From NCBI GenBank assembly GCA_902386535.1, contig CABMJK010000024.1, forward strand, positions 1-56,442: 56,442 nucleotides of DNA, in the 5' to 3' direction. This document shows, piece by piece, positions 1-7,978 of the stretch. The notes below the pieces were generated by a model. The model had not been told where the DNA came from, searched no databases, and worked only from the letters and a program-made list of their open reading frames with translations. How positions within the stretch are numbered: the first letter of the stretch is position 1; each line of letters starts with the position of its first letter. A program made the translations under genes and the position numbers. Origin of the DNA: Candidatus Burarchaeum australiense (GTDB taxonomy: Archaea > Micrarchaeota > Micrarchaeia > Burarchaeales > Burarchaeaceae).

Positions 1-4
1 GGGG

Positions 5-649
5 TCAACGGGGCCGGCGTAGCCTGGTGGCCGGTTTTTTGATGCCGCCCCGCGTGGTGGGCTCCATGTGCTGGGCCGGCGCCTCGATTCTGTGCACCTG
101 CAGGCCTGCGTGCCTTATGCGGTCGTGCATGTCCCGGTCCTCGAAATAGCGCAATGACTCGTTGAAGCCGCCCAGGCGCTCGAAGGTCTCGCGCTTGTAG
201 GCATGGGGGACTTCCATTATGTCGCCCGCGGCCCTGCCCGAGAGGTGCGAGATTCTCACGTAGTTGCATTTTTCCATGAAAGTCTTTGGCGGACGCGGGG
301 GGTTGAACCACTGCACCAACTCTACGCCCGGCACACGGAACTTTTTTTCTATGAGGTCGAGCGAGCGTGGATCGAGCAGGACGTCGGCATCGAGAAAAAC
401 CAGTATGCCGCCCTTCGCCTCCCGGGCGCCCAGGTTCTTGGCGGCCGACACGCCCCGACGGGCGCCGCGCACGAGGCGCACTGCCTTGTGTTGTTTTGAG
501 AACTTCCCGACCACTTGCGGGGTCGAATCAGTGGAATCGTCAACCACCACGACCTCGTCCGGCCTGCGGGTCTGGCCAATCACGCGCTCAAGGGTGGCGA
601 GAATCGTGGCCGACTCGTTGTAGGTGGGAATTATGACGCTTATTTTCAT
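5..649 (-). CDS. GT2 family glycosyltransferase
   Basis: A 214-residue GT-A glycosyltransferase. The N-terminus shows the GT2 nucleotide-binding start (SVIIPTYNES, then VVVVDDSTDSTP near residues 33-45), and a DAD metal-binding triad follows at about residue 87 (FLDADVLL). Such enzymes transfer a sugar from a nucleotide donor on the cytoplasmic face. No membrane segment is visible, and the protein is short for the family, so the acceptor-side domain is small. It is the last gene of the putative phosphoramidate operon. Its ATG lies in frame one codon after the TAG stop of the upstream methyltransferase. It could build the sugar that is modified, but the substrate cannot be read from sequence. 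Confidence 0.85.
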   Translation of the reverse strand: MKISVIIPTYNESATILATLERVIGQTRRPDEVVVVDDSTDSTPQVVGKFSKQHKAVRLVRGARRGVSAAKNLGAREAKGGILVFLDADVLLDPRSLDLIEKKFRVPGVELVQWFNPPRPPKTFMEKCNYVRISHLSGRAAGDIMEVPHAYKRETFERLGGFNESLRYFEDRDMHDRIRHAGLQVHRIEAPAQHMEPTTRGGIKKPATRLRRPR

Positions 650-652
650 CGA

Positions 653-1435
653 CTAGCCCCTGTCCAGCTTCCTTGCGGTCCATGCCTTCGTGAGATAGGG
701 CACGGAGAGTTCTTTTTTGTCCTTCAGCAGGCCCTCGATTTCGGAGATTATTTTGTCGAAGACCTTCGGCCCGCGCTTTTCGGCCTCGGTCTTCAGGTGG
801 TTCGCGGCCTTCCATGCGCTCACGTAGTTCTCCCTGCTCACGAGGGCCTCGTGCTGGTGCCTCAGCTCAATCACGTCCTCGAAAAACCCGCCTGCCAGCA
901 TGAGCCTGCGCGAGTCCTCGCCGCTCCTGAACTCGCGCGAGAAGCCGGGCACGTTGCGCTGTATTATTTCCTCGACCGCCATCTGCACCGGGTCATCCTC
1001 CTTGACGAGCGGATTCCAGAGCAGCGTGAGGTAACCGCCTTTCTTCAATATCCGGTGGAACTCGGGAATCGAGCGCTTGGCGTCGCTCCAGTGGAAGGCC
1101 GAGGCCATGGTCACCCAGTCCGCCGTCGCATCGGGAAGCCCGGTTTCCTCGGCAGCGCCGGCCCGCCACGTGACATTCGTCAGGTCGCCGCTGTATATCT
1201 TGCCATTCGCCATCATGTCGGCATTGGGCTCCACCGCGATGCAGTGCAGGCCGCGCATGGCGAGCTGGCGCGTCCATATGCCCGTGCCTGCGCCTACGTC
1301 GACCACCGTGCCTTTCTTCCTGAGCACGCCCGTGTAGTTGAGAAGCACGTCGAGCACCAGTTCAGAATAGCCCTGCCGGTATTTCCTGTACTTCTCGCCC
1401 ATGCCCGTGTAGTCTGCGGCCTTTTCCATGTTCAT
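653..1435 (-). CDS. SAM-dependent class I methyltransferase (candidate phosphoramidate O-methyltransferase)
   Basis: A 260-residue Rossmann methyltransferase. Motif I (VVDVGAGTG) is at residues 44-52, an acidic motif II (CIAVEPNADM) follows, and the post-motif resembles the UbiE/Methyltransf_11 group. It is co-directional with the CDP-amidate-type genes upstream. In Campylobacter jejuni two SAM methyltransferases (Cj1419 and Cj1420) stand beside the same pathway and are linked to O-methylation of the phosphoramidate, so that role is a reasonable inference here. A sugar O-methyltransferase is the main alternative. The gene ends in TAG, and the reading frame continues directly into the next gene's ATG. 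Confidence 0.8.
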   Translation of the reverse strand: MNMEKAADYTGMGEKYRKYRQGYSELVLDVLLNYTGVLRKKGTVVDVGAGTGIWTRQLAMRGLHCIAVEPNADMMANGKIYSGDLTNVTWRAGAAEETGLPDATADWVTMASAFHWSDAKRSIPEFHRILKKGGYLTLLWNPLVKEDDPVQMAVEEIIQRNVPGFSREFRSGEDSRRLMLAGGFFEDVIELRHQHEALVSRENYVSAWKAANHLKTEAEKRGPKVFDKIISEIEGLLKDKKELSVPYLTKAWTARKLDRG

Positions 1436-1457
1436 CTACCTCTGGCTTTCAGCTCGC

Positions 1458-1988
1458 TTATTTTCTCATGGAGAGCGTCAGTATCTTTCTCGCATTCTGC
1501 GAGAGCTGTGCCCGCGTGTTGTTTTCCAGCACGAGCGCCGGCCTTTTCGGGAACTCGGGCCGCTGGTGGATTCCCATCACATTCCTGCCGCGCGTATAGA
1601 GCAGCTTCTTGTTGCGCCTCAAAAGCTCCTCCTCATCCACCCTGAGTAGCACCTCTACGTAGCGCGCATTGTTCTTCGCGTTGTAAGCGTGGATTTCGTG
1701 GAACAGCGAGATTGTGCTTACCACCACAGTTATGCCCTGCCGCGTCAGTGCGGCCGCGAGCCGCGCATATATGCGCGCGGTCTTCTTCCTGTCCTCGAGC
1801 GAGTGGCCGTGCTCGCCCAGAATAGTGCGCATGACGTCGCCGTCAAGATGCACGGTGTTGGGGCGCTGCCTGCAAAGCCCGGTATACACCTTCTCGGCGA
1901 GCAGGGTTTTGCCGGTGCCTGCTAGCCCGGTTATCCAGACCAGCAGCCCGTGTTTGGCGCGCATGCGTGTTTCACCCACCCAAGCCAT
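1458..1988 (-). CDS. CysC-like nucleotide kinase, probable CDP-amidate (cytidine diphosphoramidate) 3'-kinase
   Basis: A 176-residue P-loop kinase of the APS-kinase fold. Walker A is GLAGTGKT (about residues 20-27), followed by the DGDVMR motif. In place of the usual APS-kinase FISPF segment it has STISLFHEI, then ELLRRNKKLLYT and NVMGI. From memory, this variant pattern is typical of CysC homologues in capsule clusters, including Cj1415 of Campylobacter, which phosphorylates the 3'-OH of CDP-amidate rather than APS. No ATP sulfurylase is seen in the window, and the other three pathway enzymes are adjacent, which favours this role over PAPS synthesis. The ATG abuts the TAA of the upstream phosphatase. 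A second in-frame ATG lies eight codons later. Confidence 0.75.
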   Translation of the reverse strand: MAWVGETRMRAKHGLLVWITGLAGTGKTLLAEKVYTGLCRQRPNTVHLDGDVMRTILGEHGHSLEDRKKTARIYARLAAALTRQGITVVVSTISLFHEIHAYNAKNNARYVEVLLRVDEEELLRRNKKLLYTRGRNVMGIHQRPEFPKRPALVLENNTRAQLSQNARKILTLSMRK

Positions 1989-2798
1989 TTATGTCTTTTG
2001 CAGGAAGTCCGAAACTGCTTTCAGGACTTCCTCTTTGCATTTGCCGTTTGTCGCGAGTATGCCGTTGGCAAGGCGGGGCGCAGAATAGTCCAGTGGCCGG
2101 CCCTTGAAGTCGAAGACCTGCCCGCCGGCCTCCTCCAGGATTGCCTGCGGCGCGCACATGTCCCATATTGAAAGCCCGCTGAAGTTCCAATAGAACTCCG
2201 CCCTTGCCTCGGCCATTTCAGCCAGCTTCACGCCTATGCTGCCTTTTTGCACCAGCGTGCCGTTGTCGAGGAAGCGGATGAAGACAGCGTCTTTTGCGGT
2301 AAAGTGGTTCTTGCTGTTTATGAGCCTGAACTCATTCAGGTGCGAGCGCGAAGAGGTATGCAAGTCGGCAACCTTCCCATCGGACTCCACGTGCGCGCCA
2401 TTGCCCTTTTCCGCATAATACGTTTTCCCAAGGGCAGGCAGATGCACCACGCCTAAGACCGGCTGCCTGCGCTCGAGAAGGCCGATCATGACCGCAAACT
2501 CGCCGGTCCTGCGCACGAAATCCATGGTGCCGTCGAGCGGGTCCACGACCCACATCTTGTCTTTCGGCAGTTCAGCCTCCGTTTGTTCCTCCTCGCTAAT
2601 CACCGCGTAGCCGGTCTTCTTCAGCCCGTCCAGAATTATGCTGTTCGAGGCCAAATCCGCCTTTGTGAGCTCGCTCCTATCAGGCTTGAGCTCGACCTTG
2701 CTGCCGGCCTTGGCATCGCTGGCGTAAATGCGCATTATTTCCTTGCCCGCATCGATGGCCAGAATTTTTGCGGCAAACAGGTCCTTTGAGAATTTCAT
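1989..2798 (-). CDS. CysQ/inositol-monophosphatase family 3'-nucleotide phosphatase
   Basis: A member of the Mg-dependent FIG superfamily (IMPase/FBPase/CysQ). The metal-binding residues are visible: SEEE near residue 70, the DPLDGTMDF motif near residues 86-94, and WD near residue 213. CysQ removes the 3'-phosphate of PAP(S). Here the likely substrate is the 3'-phosphonucleotide left after group transfer: pCp from 3'-phospho-CDP-amidate, or PAP if the pathway is sulfation. I chose the ATG at 2798 because it overlaps the upstream stop as ATGA; an ATG at 2810 is also possible. Position inside the operon implies co-translation with the amidotransferase. Confidence 0.8.
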   Translation of the reverse strand: MKFSKDLFAAKILAIDAGKEIMRIYASDAKAGSKVELKPDRSELTKADLASNSIILDGLKKTGYAVISEEEQTEAELPKDKMWVVDPLDGTMDFVRRTGEFAVMIGLLERRQPVLGVVHLPALGKTYYAEKGNGAHVESDGKVADLHTSSRSHLNEFRLINSKNHFTAKDAVFIRFLDNGTLVQKGSIGVKLAEMAEARAEFYWNFSGLSIWDMCAPQAILEEAGGQVFDFKGRPLDYSAPRLANGILATNGKCKEEVLKAVSDFLQKT

Positions 2799-3463
2799 TT
2801 CCAAAACCATTTTCTGTCCACGAACGCGCGCATGAGCTTGTCATTGAACTCCGCGTCAGGCGACTCGCGCTCCGGGTGCCACATTATGCCGGCAATGGGC
2901 AGGCCGGGATGGTACGCGCCTTCCACCAGGCCGTCGGCCGTGACTGCAAAGGCCTTCAGGCCGCGGGCGAGTTCGCCCGTGTCGAATCCGAAATCATGGT
3001 AGGAGTTCACGGTCGTTCTTTTTTTCCCGAAATCCGCCTTTTCGCACTTGAGGAGTTCGACCGGGTGGAAGCTGGCAACGTGGTCTTTCACCATGCGCAG
3101 TTTTCCGCCGAAATAAACGTTCAGGAACTGCAGGCCACGGCACACGCACAGCACCGGCAGGCGCTCGGCTTCGGCGAATTGCAGCAGGGCCTTTTCGGTT
3201 GCGTCGCGCTCTTCAGCCACGTTGAGGCCCGCACTTTTGCTCACGCCGTAGAGTTCGGGATTGACGCTGTTGCCGCCCGAGAGAATCATGCCGTCCGGCT
3301 TGAGCTCCCGCAGGTAGGCAGGGATGTTGGGGAGCACGTTCGACACGGGCAGGAGGGTGAGGCCGAACGCACCGTAATATTGCACGTAGCTCTGCTCAAG
3401 GCAGTCGCGCCTCGCGCCCTTGTGCTCGGCGCACACCCGCTGCGATATCGCGATCCGCTTCAT
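2795..3463 (-). CDS. Class I glutamine amidotransferase-like hydrolase, probable gamma-glutamyl-CDP-amidate hydrolase
   Basis: A 222-residue peptidase C26/PuuD-type protein. The oxyanion strand LSGG is near residue 62, the nucleophile elbow is VLCVCRG with Cys108, and the catalytic dyad is H196/E198 (MWHPERE). These enzymes hydrolyse gamma-glutamyl amides. The Campylobacter homologue Cj1417 cleaves CDP-L-glutamine to CDP-amidate plus glutamate. Immediate neighbours are a CDP-type nucleotidyltransferase upstream and the CysC/CysQ pair downstream, which fits that step. Polyamine catabolism (PuuD) is the alternative but has no supporting neighbours. The 3' end overlaps the next gene by 4 bp. Confidence 0.8.
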   Translation of the reverse strand: MKRIAISQRVCAEHKGARRDCLEQSYVQYYGAFGLTLLPVSNVLPNIPAYLRELKPDGMILSGGNSVNPELYGVSKSAGLNVAEERDATEKALLQFAEAERLPVLCVCRGLQFLNVYFGGKLRMVKDHVASFHPVELLKCEKADFGKKRTTVNSYHDFGFDTGELARGLKAFAVTADGLVEGAYHPGLPIAGIMWHPERESPDAEFNDKLMRAFVDRKWFWK

Positions 3464-3482
3464 CGTTTCACCTGCAAACCAC

Positions 3483-4295
3483 TCACCAGGTCATGTTAAT
3501 GAACCTATTCATCGTGCCGTCAGCTATCCACGAAAGCGCCTTTTCGTAGTCTTCGTTGGTGTCGAACTCCAGCCACCCGTGCGAGGTGCGGACCGCCTTC
3601 ACGGGCACGCGCAGGTCGATGAGCGCCTGCAGCATGCACGTCATCTGCGCTTTCCTGAAGCACATGGAGTGCATCCAGGGCTCGTCGCTTTCCCATAGCT
3701 TTTTCTTGTTCTCATCGAACAAGCGGATGAATTCGGAAACGCCTTTTTTCGAGAAGCGCAGCATGCCGACATAGCGGGCCATTGCCTTTTCGAGAGGGCA
3801 GTTCGGCGCTCCCAGCTCCACGATGTTGTCCTTCTTGTCGATGGCCATGCTTTCAACGTCCTCCTTCCACTTTCCGCCCAGCCGCGCCTTCCAGTAGTCG
3901 AGCCAGTCATCGTCCACCAGCACGCCCATATCGCCCTTGAACGCCATCATCTTCTTCACCAGCGCAGGCTCGTAGAGGATGTCAGAATAAAGGACGAGCG
4001 CGCCGTCGGGCGAGCCGAGCAGCTCGCCGCGCGCCATCACCAGCGTGGCGACCATGTTCGTGGTTGCGTAGTCCGGATTAAGCATGTAGCTCACGCCGCG
4101 GACTTGCGGAATCTTGTCGGCCATGTAGCCGCGCACGACGACGATGTCGCTCTTGGGCACGCCGGCCTCGGCCAGGGCTTCGAGCTGCCGCTCAAGCAGG
4201 GTCTTGCCCCTGACCGAGAGCATGCACTTCGGCATGTCCTTGGTGTATTTGCCCAGGCGCGTGCCGCTGCCTGCCGCGAGGATTATCGCTTTCAT
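3483..4295 (-). CDS. LicC/Cj1416-like nucleotidyltransferase, probable CTP:phosphoglutamine cytidylyltransferase
   Basis: A 270-residue NTP-transferase. The N-terminal pyrophosphorylase signature is LAAGSGTRLGKYTKDMPK. The segment ATTNMVATL (about residues 75-83) is typical of the LicC choline-phosphate cytidylyltransferase branch rather than of sugar-1-phosphate enzymes. In Campylobacter the neighbour-equivalent Cj1416 joins CTP and L-glutamine phosphate to give CDP-L-glutamine. Here the gene sits between the putative glutamine kinase and the CDP-amidate-releasing hydrolase, which is the expected pathway order. A phosphocholine or sugar-phosphate cytidylyltransferase cannot be excluded from sequence alone. 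Confidence 0.8.
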   Translation of the reverse strand: MKAIILAAGSGTRLGKYTKDMPKCMLSVRGKTLLERQLEALAEAGVPKSDIVVVRGYMADKIPQVRGVSYMLNPDYATTNMVATLVMARGELLGSPDGALVLYSDILYEPALVKKMMAFKGDMGVLVDDDWLDYWKARLGGKWKEDVESMAIDKKDNIVELGAPNCPLEKAMARYVGMLRFSKKGVSEFIRLFDENKKKLWESDEPWMHSMCFRKAQMTCMLQALIDLRVPVKAVRTSHGWLEFDTNEDYEKALSWIADGTMNRFINMTW

Positions 4296-4314
4296 GCTGG
4301 TTTGCCTCTTGAAA

Positions 4315-6681
4315 TTACATTACCGCTTTTATGTACTTCGACGCGCAGTTCAATTCCACTTTCCCGCAGCCCTTCACGAAGTTGAATAGCGTGGCCCCGC
4401 AGCCAATGGCAGCCGGCATCTTGAACTCGGCGGCCCTGATGGTCATGTGCGAGGCCGCGCCGCCGAACTCGGTTATCAGGCCTGCGATGTCGTGGCTGAA
4501 AATCCAGTCATAGCCCGGGTCGGCATTCTGGATGAGCACTATCTTGCCCGCCAGCTCGAGAGGCCTGGAGTTCGCGCTCAGGTCGAACACCTCGGCGCAG
4601 ACCGTCTTCTGCGTCACGTAGTTGGGCATCATGTCGGTCGAGGTGAAATATTCGACGCTCCGGTCCATGAAGATAAGGGGCGGGAAGCGGAAGAGCTTCA
4701 TCATCGCATAGGCATTCCTGTTCCTTCCGATTTTTTCCTTCATGCCCGCGAGCGAGTCGTGGATGCGCGAGGAATGCGAGAACTTCAGGATGTCGTCTAT
4801 CGTGAGGAAGGCCAGGTCCTCGCGCGAAAGCCCGTGCTTCGAAAGATACTGCTCGACGTACACGAGCATGAGGCTCAGGTTCTTCGTGAACTCGAGCTTG
4901 GACAGCTCGCGCGCCATTGTGGACTTGCGCACGAACGCGAGCAGCTGGTCGGCTGAGACCGAGAAACCGTGCGCCTTCAGCTCGGCGGATATTTTCTTCT
5001 TCGTCGCAGCGCTGAACTCGAAATCCTTCCCGCCCCGCGCGGGCTCGGTGAAGTTCTTCAGGTCGACGTAGCCGTCGAAGCTCTCGGCATAGGTGTGCGA
5101 GCAGATGTCGTAGGTGCCGGGCCTGAGGTGTCCGTATTCCTCCATGAACTGCCGCCGCGTAATCGCGCCCCGCTTGAGCTCGCCGAGCTTGTGCAGGAAG
5201 TCAGTGGCCACCGTGCTGATGGAGGCGAAGAACCGGTCGTACTCGTCCTGCGTGATGATTTTCTTGCGCAGCAGCGAGCGCATGAGCGCGGCGCTTATGA
5301 AGGCGAAGCGCGCGAGTTTGCTGAAGGGCAGCGTGCCGTACATCTTGCAATCGTGGCCCAGTTGCGCGATCTTGCTCGGCAGGGGTATGTCAGACGCGAC
5401 TATTTTCTCGCGCCTCTTCCGCATCTGCTCGGACAGCCCGACCTCGCGCTCGATGGAGGTCACGCGCCCGGCCAGTATGTCGTCCGTGAGAGTGAACAGG
5501 CACGATTTCATCTCGGCTATTTCGGCCTTGGAAAAACCTTCGGCCGCCATTTCCTTTTCTATTTCCCCGTAATCGAGAACGTAGCAGGTATAGACGACCT
5601 TGAACTCGACCTTGTCGTGGAAATCCTGGAAGCGGCGGAGCTTGCGCAGGTAGAAGTTCACGAGCTTTTCCGAAGTTGCGGCCGAGAGCGAGGCAGGCAG
5701 GAAGGTGTTGAAGCTCATGCGTATGTCGACGTAGGGCTTGCCCGCGAGCGAGCAGATGCCCGGCTGGTAGCCTATCGCCTTGTAGCCCACTTCCTCGCGC
5801 GCCTGCGGCCAGACGGTGTCCGTGATGAGGTGGCGGTAGAGAGAGAAGGCGAGCGGCTTCGGGTCGACGCCGATTATCTCCGCGGGATTCCAGTCGGGCA
5901 TTATCCCGTAGGCCACGTTGCTGCCCGCCAGGTTCGGGAACGGCCTGTCGTTTTCGCGCACGAAATCCTTCACGTGCTCGAGCGTGTCCCTGAATTCCTT
6001 GTCCGTGCAGACCTTCTGCTTTGCGATGGTTATGGGCCGCACCTGCAGGGTATGGAGCTTGTCGCCCGCAATCACGAACTCGATGTCCAGCGAGTCGCAG
6101 CCAGTCGCCTTTTCTATCTCGCGCACCGCCTCGATTACCTGCGCCATGTATTTGTCCGAGGGCGTGCGGCCGTAGAGCTTGCAATAGGTGAAAATCTTCT
6201 GCCTGCCGCTGGAGCCGGAAGTTATTACGTCGGTCCTGCCGCTCAGGTCGTCGTAGTTTATCACGTAATAGGGCGCGCCGGTCTCGAGGTCGCGCGTGAA
6301 GGCCACGCCACTCAGCTGCACCTTCCCGACTTGCTGCTGCACGAGAACCAGGTTTCCATCGTCGCTGTTCCTCTTTTCGCTGTAGCTGCCCACCACCTTC
6401 TCGACCGCGGCAGTTATGGCGGCCGGAGAGGCGGCGTCTACGTCAAGGACGCTCCTGAAGCAGCCGGCCATGGAGCTGGCCTGCGAGTCCTCGTTCAGCG
6501 CGCTGCTCCGCACGACTATCTTCTGCCCTTTCACGAACTTCGCCCGCACTTTCGCCACCGCGGCCGCGGCATCGGCCTTCCACTCGCGCACCGTAAAATG
6601 CAGGAGGGGCGGGATTTCGGACTTGCGGAGCCGGCCCTGCAGCCTCTCGAGGGTCTCGGCCTTGGTTGAGAATTCAAACAT
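4315..6681 (-). CDS. PEP-synthase-like ATP-dependent kinase, probable L-glutamine kinase
   Basis: About 788 residues. The N-terminal ATP-grasp domain of the PEP synthase/PPDK type has KIVVRSSALNEDS near residue 80. A long linker domain follows, and the C-terminal swivelling phosphohistidine domain carries TEFGGAASHMTIRAAE. The phospho-accepting His is residue 745 counted from the ATG at 6681. There is no PEP/pyruvate TIM barrel, so it is not a real PEP synthase. Length and architecture match Cj1418, which phosphorylates the glutamine amide using ATP (giving AMP and Pi) to start phosphoramidate synthesis. I prefer the ATG at 6681 (MFEFSTK); an upstream ATG at 6708 adds nine residues. A low-complexity repeat precedes it. 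Confidence 0.85.
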   Translation of the reverse strand: MFEFSTKAETLERLQGRLRKSEIPPLLHFTVREWKADAAAAVAKVRAKFVKGQKIVVRSSALNEDSQASSMAGCFRSVLDVDAASPAAITAAVEKVVGSYSEKRNSDDGNLVLVQQQVGKVQLSGVAFTRDLETGAPYYVINYDDLSGRTDVITSGSSGRQKIFTYCKLYGRTPSDKYMAQVIEAVREIEKATGCDSLDIEFVIAGDKLHTLQVRPITIAKQKVCTDKEFRDTLEHVKDFVRENDRPFPNLAGSNVAYGIMPDWNPAEIIGVDPKPLAFSLYRHLITDTVWPQAREEVGYKAIGYQPGICSLAGKPYVDIRMSFNTFLPASLSAATSEKLVNFYLRKLRRFQDFHDKVEFKVVYTCYVLDYGEIEKEMAAEGFSKAEIAEMKSCLFTLTDDILAGRVTSIEREVGLSEQMRKRREKIVASDIPLPSKIAQLGHDCKMYGTLPFSKLARFAFISAALMRSLLRKKIITQDEYDRFFASISTVATDFLHKLGELKRGAITRRQFMEEYGHLRPGTYDICSHTYAESFDGYVDLKNFTEPARGGKDFEFSAATKKKISAELKAHGFSVSADQLLAFVRKSTMARELSKLEFTKNLSLMLVYVEQYLSKHGLSREDLAFLTIDDILKFSHSSRIHDSLAGMKEKIGRNRNAYAMMKLFRFPPLIFMDRSVEYFTSTDMMPNYVTQKTVCAEVFDLSANSRPLELAGKIVLIQNADPGYDWIFSHDIAGLITEFGGAASHMTIRAAEFKMPAAIGCGATLFNFVKGCGKVELNCASKYIKAVM

Positions 6682-6716
6682 CGCTACCGCGGAGAATTCC
6701 GGCGGCAATCTTAAAA

Positions 6717-6815
6717 GCAGTTTCTGGCAGTTTGGAGGTTTTGGCAGTTCTGGAGGTTCTGGTGCTTTGGCGGTTCTGGCGGTTCGGCGCTTCGGCGCTT
6801 TGGCGCTTTGGCGGC
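6717..6815. repeat. Imperfect 9-bp tandem repeat between operon genes
   Basis: About ten degenerate copies of a unit close to TYTGGMGGT on the plus strand (for example TTTGGAGGT, TCTGGAGGT, TCTGGCGGT, drifting to TTCGGCGCT). It fills almost all of the space between the sulfotransferase-like gene and the glutamine-kinase gene. No coding function is seen. It may be slippage-prone sequence. Confidence 0.8.
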
Positions 6816-6816
6816 C

Positions 6817-7947
6817 TTAGCGGTATTTCAGGTAGAGATAGCAGAAGCGCGCGTAAAGGAAGGCCTCCTCGGCCATGATGCCGGCATGGATGCCCAGCTT
6901 CAGCAGCGTGCGCACTACAGGCACCCTGGCGCAGGAATCGTAGGCACGCTGCAGCCCGGCGCGCTTGGGCTTCAGGAAGCGCATGGAGTGCAGGTCCAGG
7001 AACTGGGAGAAGAGCACGCGGTAATTCAGGGGAATCTTCTCGTGCGCGGGCCCGCCTTTTTCCGGCTCGTAGGGCTCGTAGCCGAACTCGTCCATTATGC
7101 CCTTCTGGAAGACATCCTGTATGTAGAAAAGTTCGAAGGGGCTGAGCTTCTGCTTCCAGTCGTCCTTCACGAACCGCGGGTCGGGCCGCGTGGAGGTGAG
7201 CTTGTTCGCCGAGAGCGGCCCGCTCTTGTTCGTGCCGTCCCATTTTTTCCCATAGTAGGTCGCATCGTCCATGCATGCATTGTCGGAAATGCCGAGGAAC
7301 GCGCACAGCTTTTTCCTCACCGAAGCATAGTGTCTGTGCAGGTCCTCGTGCCGCATGAAAAGGATTTCCCGCGGCCTGAAGGCATGGCGGTAAATGTGCA
7401 GCAGGAGCGAGGGCGCAAGTATGAAGCGGTAAGTCGGGAAGGAATCCGCGGTTTTCCTGCCCGAAAGCTGCGAGGCGCGGGGATCGCGCACCGTGATTAT
7501 GATCCTCTTCCTAGCCCAAAAAGCCCTGCGCGCGCGCAGCACGTCCTTGATTGCCGCGTGCGTGTGGAAGACGATCCACTTCACCCTCCGGAGGTCCTTT
7601 TTCCTCAGGACCGCGAGCGCGTAGTGCGTGCCTATGAATGCGGTTTTGTCGGAAAGGCCGAACGCCGAGACGTAGGCGAGGAAGTGCGGCTTGAACTGCT
7701 CGAAGCTGAAGGGGAACTCAAAGGGTGTGGCCTCGGCCCACATCGGATTGCGGGCGTAGCCGTAGGCGATGCGCGCCGCCTGCTCGGGCGTTGTGCCGGC
7801 CGGCAGTTCGGGATAGCGGGAGGTGAAGCCCTGCACGAGCTCAGGGTGGCGGTCAAGAAGGGCGTTTAGGAAAAGGCTGCTGGACCTGTTCAGGGGCTCG
7901 ATGAGCAGAAGGCCCATCTTTTCAGGCTCGAAATTGTGGAACTCCAT
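6817..7947 (-). CDS. Sulfotransferase-fold protein, candidate phosphoramidate (or sulfate) transferase
   Basis: A 376-residue sulfotransferase-family protein. The 5'-phosphosulfate-binding loop is EPLNRSSSLFL (residues 17-27). The 3'-phosphate-binding motif is VRDPRASQLS with R154 and S162 in the canonical R-x7-S spacing. The conserved FMRHEDLHRHY...LCAFLGI segment follows. These folds recognise 3'-phosphonucleotide donors, classically PAPS. As first gene of the operon that makes 3'-phospho-CDP-amidate, it may transfer phosphoramidate to a glycan. Ordinary PAPS-dependent sulfation is the main alternative. A TATA-like element at 7979-7990 lies about 35 nt upstream of the ATG. Confidence 0.75.
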   Translation of the reverse strand: MEFHNFEPEKMGLLLIEPLNRSSSLFLNALLDRHPELVQGFTSRYPELPAGTTPEQAARIAYGYARNPMWAEATPFEFPFSFEQFKPHFLAYVSAFGLSDKTAFIGTHYALAVLRKKDLRRVKWIVFHTHAAIKDVLRARRAFWARKRIIITVRDPRASQLSGRKTADSFPTYRFILAPSLLLHIYRHAFRPREILFMRHEDLHRHYASVRKKLCAFLGISDNACMDDATYYGKKWDGTNKSGPLSANKLTSTRPDPRFVKDDWKQKLSPFELFYIQDVFQKGIMDEFGYEPYEPEKGGPAHEKIPLNYRVLFSQFLDLHSMRFLKPKRAGLQRAYDSCARVPVVRTLLKLGIHAGIMAEEAFLYARFCYLYLKYR

Positions 7948-7978
7948 GCAGGTCTTTGACGCTTTCGGCGCACAACTT

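Noticed and set aside
4969-6669. A 566-codon plus-strand open frame
   Set aside because: It lies antisense inside the glutamine-kinase gene, which has clear conserved motifs; the translation looks like a mirror frame.
1458-7947. A simple PAPS sulfation cassette (APS kinase, CysQ, sulfotransferase)
   Set aside because: It leaves the glutamine-kinase, LicC-like and amidotransferase genes unexplained and no ATP sulfurylase is present; kept as the main alternative rather than the preferred reading.
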